The translations under genes and the position numbers were made by a program. Source: Melieria omissa (lineage: Eukaryota > Arthropoda > Insecta > Diptera > Ulidiidae). From it: 64,000 bases of DNA. The notes under the pieces are model-generated. The model was not told the DNA's origin. It worked only from the letters and a program-made list of their open reading frames with translations, and searched no databases. Below are positions 56,172-64,000 of this stretch, one piece after another (the first letter of the stretch is position 1; each line of letters starts with the position of its first letter). The stretch is from contig OZ020268.1 in the NCBI GenBank assembly GCA_963971225.1, positions 113,180,830-113,244,829 on the forward strand, written 5' to 3'.

Positions 56172-59100
56172 TTACTGTTAACCAACAAAATTTGTAAATT
56201 TAAGAAACAAAATTTTAAATAGAATTTTTTCATTTTATGCTTTTTGTGTTTTTAAGAAAAAGATTTATTCGTTTGAGAAGAAAATTAAATACAGAGACAA
56301 AATATAGTGAAAATATAAAAATAAAAGTTATAAATCTTAAAAAAAAATGTCATATATATAAAAATTGAAAAAGTGAGAATATATAAAAAAATAATTATAA
56401 ATGTTAAAAAAAATTAATTAAGTATAATAAATAAAAAAAAAAATACTATGCGTTTTTTTAATGTTAATTTTCATAAAAATTTATGAAACGGAAACCTTTA
56501 CTATGACTTTTTATTGTTCTAACTTTTTATTAAATTTATGACACATGAATTTAGTTTTTATGGATGTAGTTGATGAAAAAATTTATTGGTGTTTAACGAA
56601 TGATTATTATAAACTTGTTTAATGTTATTTTTCGTTGAATTTATGAAACCATAAAAATGATTTAAATATTTATTTGATTTTTTGTTTAATTAAAAATACT
56701 TTAGTTTTTATTGATGTAATGTTTTAAGAAAACAAGTTAAACATTTTGTCAAGTTAAAACATTTTTTAAACATAAAACAAAGCATTGAACATTTTTTTCA
56801 CGAAAATTTATGAAATTTATAAACACATTACAAACTTATTTCAAAGAAATGCTTTGCGAACCTGTGCGAAGTTTACTAAAGTCCAGTCGGGCGCAGAGGT
56901 AAAGGAGCTGATAAGGTGGCAAATTGCTATTACTGCAAACATCGGTCATTGGTACTTTGCAGCATTTTTACGGTTGACGCCCCATGGTGCCGGCCCAAGA
57001 GACTCTGAGTGATTGATCTCACCTGTTATATCGGTAGACAAACCCGATCAACCCGTATTAATTTCTTTCTCTATTGAAAACGCAAGCAGACTCTGGGAGA
57101 AAGAACACATCTGCCATACAGTCAGACAATATAACTTGGCCAGCTCCCTTTACATAAATTTATTCTATCATCAAGAAAAATTAGACGTTACTGAATACTG
57201 TGAACCTTTTGTGAGCTTTTTACGCCATGTGACACGAAAAGTTTGAATGTTTGGAGTCGCTCAATAAAAAATTTAACCTAACTGAAGCCCAACTTTGGCC
57301 TAAATAATAAAAAAGGCCTTTTACGGTTTTTAATACATGTAGAAGTGGGTGAAAATGAAAAGACACTTACAGAGCCTGAAACGTATTATGACATATGAAC
57401 ATATGACAACTAGAAGCTCAGACAAACCATCAAAGACCTCGCACCTGTAGAAAGAAATAAGGAATATGACTTGACTTGTTGACTGGCTTGTTTTAGGCTC
57501 TAAGCTTCAAAGATATTGTAGCTGCCAAGAAAATCTTCCAACTCCAGAAACATTTCCAATAGCCAAAGCCAAAAGACAATGAAAAAGAAAGATTCACTGA
57601 AAAGCAATGACTACGAACATAGCAGATGTGATAACTGGCTGGATCTGTTGGGCCGTTCAGAGAGAATAAAACGGATCTCAATTATAGTATAAAGAACAAA
57701 ATAATGCCAAACTGATGTTTCTGATTTCGTATTTTGACTTGAGAACAGACGCTGACTATAGTCGGTGATTCAGTGAAATTTTAACGCCGACATCAATCAC
57801 GCCATCGCTTTGTCCATTGCACTATCGACCATGTTGTATGTAAATCTCTGAATTTATGCTTAATGAAACCAAGATTAATAGCATTCAAAATAGATTAAGA
57901 AGCCATTAAAAGCAAGAAGCTTGATCATTGGCAAAGCAATATGTGGAAAATGCTAGTAAAATCTGTCTTATCAGATAGGGTGCTTTTAGGCGCCTATTAC
58001 TCGGGCAGCTGCTTTGCTTTAGCTTATTGCTAAACGACTGTATTGCCGAACTATCTGACCAACAATTTTTTAATATAAAAATCTGTGCAGATTAACTTGA
58101 CCGATATACTGTACTACACTACACTGAACCCACTTTGTTAGGTACCGTTTCATTTAATAATTAAATTTGTTGTCCTCACTATAAGTGAATTGCTGTAAGA
58201 TGGTAAAAGATCTTCTTAACAATGTAGCAGTAATTGGAATATCAGTTGATGATGTGATTTTACTTTTGTTTCAGTTTTGTAGAAACAATTGTTTGCTTGA
58301 TTCTCTTCATTAAAGTATAATTTGTTGCATTTAAAGGGTCTGGCGCCAAACTTTTCTGAGAGGTATTGCACTGCCCCTAAGAAATACTCCAGGGTTGCAT
58401 TTCCATCTGGTGAAAGTAAATACAAAGTTTTCGCTAGTAGAGAAAAAGCGGTGTTCTGTTCTTTCTTTTATTCACTCTTTGTTGTTTCGAACGTTTTTTT
58501 ACCATTCATGAGCTATTCGGATGACACTCATAACACGGATAAAGTTGCTTCTTTCTACTCTTGTTAGGGCCTTAAAGACCATTTTGGATCGCACTGCTCA
58601 ATAATCAAATTGTGATTATGCGGCCGCTGCCACAAATTGTGAATACCACTTTCATCTTCCATCGCATGTGCCACAGACATTTATACTTTAGAGAACCTTT
58701 TATGTTGAGAGAAAACATTTCATCTCCAGACATATTTCAACTGGTCAAAAAATGAAGCCAACGAGAGAGAAAGAGAGGAACAAATATTTATGCATTATGT
58801 CTCGAACACATTGACGACAGCAGCGACGCTATTACATTTCTCTAAATAAAGAATAAGAACAATCTTGTGCAGACCATCGAACACAGCTGTGGGTGACGCC
58901 AACTTTATAACTATTCTTATTTTCGTATCGAAAACCAAACCAGTTGGCATCACTGTCTCAAAATTTATGTTTTAACAGGTGTTTTCTTACATTTTCGGCG
59001 AAAAATCGCCCGATTGAACTGTTCCAGTCTTCTTTTTGTCGTTTTTTTAAGTCAAGAGTCTATCTCAACAAACCTCTGACTCTTGAAGCCCTCAAAGAGA

Positions 59101-60563
59101 ATATTTGTCAAGATTCTAAGAAACTGTTGGCGAAAGTTCTGGCAAGTGTGATGGAAAATGCCATAAATTGGACCAATACGGTCATCAATTCTGGTCGGCG
59201 ATTTAAGTTTCTCGAGTTAATGCAAACCAATCTGAGACATCAAATAAAATAATCCAAAAGCACAACCAAAGTTTATCATTCATAAAAACATCATTGCTGA
59301 AAACTTTAAAGCACAGAATTCACCAAACTCAATTCTTATATCAATCTATGAAACTCGAAATAATGATTTGTTTCAATGAACACATTTCATAAATTTGAAA
59401 GAGTAACTCAAAAACAAGTGAATTTACTCCTTGTTTGTTTTTTTTTTTACATTTAAGTATAATTTGTGTAAAATGTGTCATTCTATTCCTAATAAAATTG
59501 AGCAGTTTCTACTAAATGCAAATAAAGAAAACGCTTTGGGAATTTGTATTTGTTGTTTTTTTTTTACTTTTTATTCTCTTCAGCAAAATGTTTCACTTCA
59601 ATTATAAAATGTAGACGCGTCAGAAATCGCGCAAGCAAATCAAATAAACATTAAGTAAAAATAATTTGTAATGCAAAATTAAATGTAAGACTAATTTAAG
59701 AATCTAAAATTGTTTACTTATGACGTATGCGTATGCGTAGTTTTTGTTTTGTTGTTGCATCTCTGACGGTGTTCTGCACCGATGACAGCTGACTTATCTA
59801 CAAACGCCCGTTGGGGGGCAACTAAAATATAAAATGACAGAGGTTAAGCACTCAGTGAAAACGTACTTAGGAAAAGAACAAAACTTAAGCAAATGAACGT
59901 GTCAAGTCATGAGGCTTAAAGGCTTAAGAAATATGGTTGAAAAATCAATGTTATTCATAAATAAATGACGCAAATGCAATTTGCCCCATTGAATGCTTAA
60001 CGAAAAATTCCTTTAAGTGCGTTGATGTGGAAAAAGTTATGTTACATGGCTTACATGAGTTATGGATTTTCGCCACAGTTAATGGTTAATGTTATGCTTT
60101 TATGTACATGAATTTAATATGTGTGTTGTTTTTGTTGTTTTAAACTTATGCTAAACGTATGTTGAATGTATTAAGCGAATTCGTGCTAATCTAAGGTGCT
60201 AGAAAATATCGACGAATGCTTAAGTAAAAACCAAAAGATGTGTTAAAGTGCATTAACGCTGGATTTTTCATTGATAAATGAATAAATGAATTATGGATGG
60301 GAACGAATGACGTGGCTCTTGTGAGTAGAGCAGTGACTATGCGCGCAGTGTAAATGCAGTTACGTGGACGACCAGTTGAAGGATTAAATGAAATTTGGAA
60401 AGTTGTAGAACAGTCTGAATTTTGTTACTGTAGTGGGCTGTGGATTGGCAGCGCGTTTTCAAACCAGTAATCGATTTACGAAATACCGGTTTTTGTGTTT
60501 AAATTTAATTGGTTTGAATGAATAGAAGAAGTAATGAATTTGTGATAAAAAAATACATTAAAG
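56172..60563. other. No supported gene; possible old transposon coding scraps near 56860-57290
   Basis: Two adjacent plus frames (56785-57012 and 57013-57246) have balanced amino-acid composition and end shortly before TTTAACCTAACTG, the kind of tail some LINEs have, but no motif can be named. The rest is AT-rich, with only short, unsupported frames such as 58944-59252. Confidence 0.3.
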
Positions 60564-60565
60564 TA

Positions 60566-61308
60566 TCAGGTGTACAACTTTGCTTCCGCCGTTTTCCGAT
60601 AGGTGGCTGTACCGGCTGAGGCTGGTTGAAATACATAGATGGTAATGCCTTTAAAGTGAGTGTGGACAGTGCCTAACGAATTGTCATCGCCGTTTCAGTG
60701 ACAGTTGTTCTTGTTTTCGTATTATTCACGCTCGAAAATGTCCGTTTATGTGCCCAATTCTCGCCATTTGCGGGAAGTTTTACTTTTCTGTTACAATTCG
60801 AAAAAAAATGCAGCTGAAGCGCATCGAATGCTCTCAGAAACTTACGGTGATGCTACTCTGAGTGAAAGAACGTGTCGGGAGTGGTTTCGACGTTTTAAAA
60901 ATATCAAGAGCGACATGACAAAGTCATCCTCCAACACGACAATGCTCGGCCTCACGTCGCAAAAGTGGTCAAAAAGTACCTGGAAACGCTGAAATGGGAA
61001 GTCTTGCCCCACCCGCCGTATTCCCCAGATGTCGCCCCTTCTGACTTCCACCTATTCCGTTCGATGGCACACGGCCTGGCAGATCAACATTTTCAATCCT
61101 TCGAAGAATTGGAAAAATGGATTGCTTCATGGATAGCGTCAAAAGAGGACTCCTTTTTTCGAGCCGGGATCCGAAAATTGCCGGAAAGATGGGAGAAAGT
61201 TGTCGCTAGCGACGGACAATACTTTGAATAATACATCTGTAAGCACTTTTTCGCAATAAAGCTTTTAATTTTGGAAAAAAAACGGCGGAAGCAAAGTTGT
61301 ACACCTGA
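60566..61308 (+). mobile_element. mariner element with internal deletion
   Basis: TCAGGTGTACAACTTTGCTT (then CCGCCGTTTTC) at the left mirrors the right end, and TA flanks both sides (60564-60565 and 61309-61310). The N-terminus starts at MSVYVPNSRHLREVLLFCYN with the WFRRFKN helix-turn-helix core. After FKNIKSDM the sequence jumps to LQHDNARPHVAKVVKK, read in another frame, which holds the second catalytic Asp. It continues through PPYSPDVAPSDFHLF (third Asp) to the normal end, VASDGQYFE. About half the transposase is lost, including the first Asp; the termini are intact, so it could be mobilised in trans. Confidence 0.9.
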
Positions 61309-61314
61309 TATTTT

Positions 61315-61566
61315 CGCCATGCAAAACAAAAAACAAATATTAAGGACACGAAAAAAATTAAAGTTTATTAAAAATGTATATTTTTTCATTTTATAAAAAG
61401 TATTTTTTCCTTGCCAAACAAAAGAACAAATATTTATAAGGACAAAGAAAAACATTAAAGTTTATTAAAAATTAAAAAATATACATAAAAGTATTTTCTC
61501 CTTGCAAAACAAAACAAGAAATATTCATAAGGACAAAGAAAAAAATTAAACTTCATTAAAAATGAA
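61315..61566. repeat. AT-rich tandem repeat, about three copies
   Basis: AAACAAATATTAAGGACA-like, AAAGAAAAAAATTAAAGTTT and ATTAAAAATG recur near 61318, 61425 and 61510, with a CTTGC(A/C)AAACAAAA lead. Unit length is about 95 bp and the copies are diverged. Confidence 0.65.
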
Positions 61567-64000
61567 AAAAACAAATAAATTGTTTTAATGAAAAAACTAA
61601 ATTGATTGTAATCTAAACTTATTAAATTGGAAAATTAATAAAAAAGAACTTTTCTAAATAATTTTTTTTTAATAGAAATTGAAAATATTAATTGAATTTT
61701 TTTATTATCTTAAATTTTAAAGGTTTTTTAATAAAAAATAAAAATATTAATGACAATTCTTTTCTGTTTTCTGTTTCTTTTTTGTTTTAATTTTTTCGAA
61801 TTATTACATAAAAAATTTAAAAAATATAAAGGCCATTTATGTTTGATAAATGTTGAAAAACAATTGTTTTAATTTTTCATTCCAAAAAAAAAATTTTAGT
61901 TAAGAAACAATTATTATTTTTTAAATTAAAAACTCAATTCATTTCAATTAATTTAATTAATGTTATAATTAAACAAAATTATTGGAATTAATCAAAGCCA
62001 TTTTTGTATATTTTGTCTTTTAAATTAAAAAATTAGTTAAAATATATAAATGTTTAATGTTTCAAAATTAATTGAAATTCATTGATCTTTTAACTTAAAA
62101 AGACAAAATGTAAAAAATTGGCTTTGATTAAATCCAATAATTAATCAAAATTAATCAATTGTATAATTTTAATTTTTTGTAAAATTTTTTGTAAACTAAA
62201 GTTTAAAATTCATTATTTTTTAAATTAATTATTAAACTTAAATTCAAAAATTAATTTAAGTTAGTTAGTTGAAATAAATTTTTTAAGTAATTCAGATAAT
62301 TTTTTAACTTAAATAGAAGTAAAATATTTTATTTCAATTTATTTATTAATTATTTCATTTTTTTTTCATTAATTATTGCAATTTATTTCAAAATTTTCAA
62401 TGGTTTGCAATATCTTATTTTTTCTCAAAATTTAAATATTTTAGTTGGAAAACTAAAAATTAATAAAATGAAGATATCAATTATTGCTATTGTTGCTGTT
62501 TTGTTTGCTATTGAACACAAAATAAAAAGTAAAAAATTAATTAATTCATCAGAAACGAAAATTCAGATATTAATTGTTTTAAAAAAATGTATACAAAAAA
62601 TATTTTCTTCTTCTTCATTGCATACTTTCATCAAACCATGTTACGACAAATGCAATGTTTAGGCATGAAAAAAATTAATATAAATAAACAAAACAATTAT
62701 CCTTTATGTAACAGAAAAATAACAGAAAAGATTCAAAAATCGAATATCGGAAAATGGTTAAAAATATAAAAAACAAAAAAAATCATAAAAAAATTATATT
62801 AAAATGTTAAATGAAAATGTTAACATAAACCAAATATAACTAAAGAAACATTCAATATAATTGAAAAATTAATTATAAATAAATATTATAAAATTAGCTC
62901 ATTATTTTTTTTTTAATAGATTTCCAAAAACACATATTGTTGAAACGAATCCACTTGCCATTGAAAAAAAAAAACCAAAAATCACAAAATAAACTGCATT
63001 GTGTGAAAAAGTTAAAGTAAATAAATCCAAAAAAAAAAAAAAAATTAAAATGTAATAAGCCAGTTTTTAGAAAGTAATTATTTATCAAATCCAAATTTCA
63101 TATCAATGAATCAGCTGGTCGGTTCATTGAATCAACTCGTCATTCGCACTGCACTCGATCGGTAACTGGATGCGCACAGCAGTGACCGCCGTTCACTACT
63201 ATTTACAAATGGCATAATAAAAAATATGTTTTTTTATTAATTTACTTTATGTATTTCTAATAATTTGTGCACTTGCTAATGTTGATTTGTTAGTGTGCTA
63301 ATTAAAAAACAAAAACTGCAAAACATCGAACAAAAATACAATTACAAACAAAAATATGTATGTTTTAAATAAAATGGCTCTGTGAGAAATTTTCGCGTAC
63401 GAATTTTTCAAATTAAAACATTAAAACACACTCAACCACACCGTTGGCTGGCATTGAGCAAAAAACAAAAAAAAAACACTAAAACAAAAACCGATTTCTG
63501 ATCGGTGGCGCAGGCCAATGGTGTGTGTGTGTTGTTTTTGCTATTCCTCCAACAGAGCTGCTTGCTATGAGATCGCTGTGAAAGTTTGATACACAAAAAA
63601 ATTCATTATGATTAAACAAAAATAAAAGAGTTCTTTCTAGGTTTAAAAACTATGCAACTACACAATAACTACAAAATAGCAAAAAAAAATTATAAACAAA
63701 ATTACAAAAACATAATACAACTAAGAAAATGTTTATACGAAAAATTTCTAATGCAAATATTGTCATTGAAATGATGTTTCTGGTTGTTAATATTTACAAA
63801 ATTATGTATAACATATTGCATGCGTATGTATGTGTGTGTCATGACTGAATGATTCAAAAAGTTTTCTTAATTAAAATAAAGAAAATGTGATTTTTACGAG
63901 CGGTGTGAAGAAGAATTTACCACTAGACTCATAGTGATCTATACTCGAATGCATTGTGTTTGTGTGTGTAAGAATCGTTTTCATGTTATCCAATAAAGTT
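61567..64000. other. Very AT-rich DNA, no supported gene
   Basis: Long A/T runs. The small frames are Lys/Asn/Ile/Phe-rich by composition. A less biased patch near 63100-63220 and another near 63480-63590 have no coding structure. Confidence 0.45.

Noticed and set aside
56785..57246. Two adjacent plus-strand frames as the end of a LINE or a host exon
   Set aside because: Composition is plausible and a TTTAACCTAACTG tail follows, but no conserved motif could be named, so no gene is called.
1..64000. CRISPR arrays, riboswitches, rRNA genes, bacterial operons
   Set aside because: The window is eukaryotic. The repeats seen are satellites and transposons, with no spacer-repeat regularity or rRNA sequence.

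Overview
The window is eukaryotic nuclear DNA from a higher fly. It is AT-rich and intron-bearing. It carries four metazoan tRNA genes, one BESS-domain gene with fly-like Asn/Thr/Ala/Pro-rich coding sequence, and many insect-type transposon families (mariner, pogo, piggyBac, hAT, LINE, LTR). The repeat style suggests a tephritid fruit fly, but that is an inference and was not checked against any database.

Layout. 1-9,840: two diverged tandem arrays, a LINE remnant beside a piggyBac-like TTAA element, a perfect-ended inverted-repeat element, and a GC-rich stretch that may be a promoter or leader. 9,840-24,600: mostly non-coding, with three identical tRNA-Arg(ACG) genes, one tRNA-Met(CAT) gene, LINE remnants (one 5'-truncated insert has its target duplication intact) and small inverted-repeat elements. 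25,200-34,500: three GC-rich islands and a three-layer transposon nest at 29,634-31,649. 34,500-39,350: the only convincing host protein gene, a BESS-domain nuclear-type protein. It has two coding exons, a long 5' leader and a 1.6-kb intron with an inverted-repeat element inside it. 39,400-43,800: an RTE-like LINE scrap, a solo LTR with its 4-bp target duplication, and a LINE with an intact endonuclease domain whose reverse transcriptase stops before the YxDD motif. 45,592-49,102: a complete 3.5-kb DNA transposon with matching ends, a 4-bp target duplication and a decayed intron-containing transposase gene. 50,107-52,503: a decayed piggyBac element with a second TTAA element and half of a mariner inside. 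52,500-64,000: AT-rich DNA with a 973-bp TTAA-type element, a deleted mariner and AT-rich tandem repeats.

The host genes do not form an operon or pathway. The tRNA genes are transcribed alone by Pol III; the BESS gene is a single Pol II unit. Most of the interpretable sequence is transposon history, and the best candidate for something under-described is the 45,592-49,102 transposon together with its small relative at 19,639-19,888, which shares its termini.
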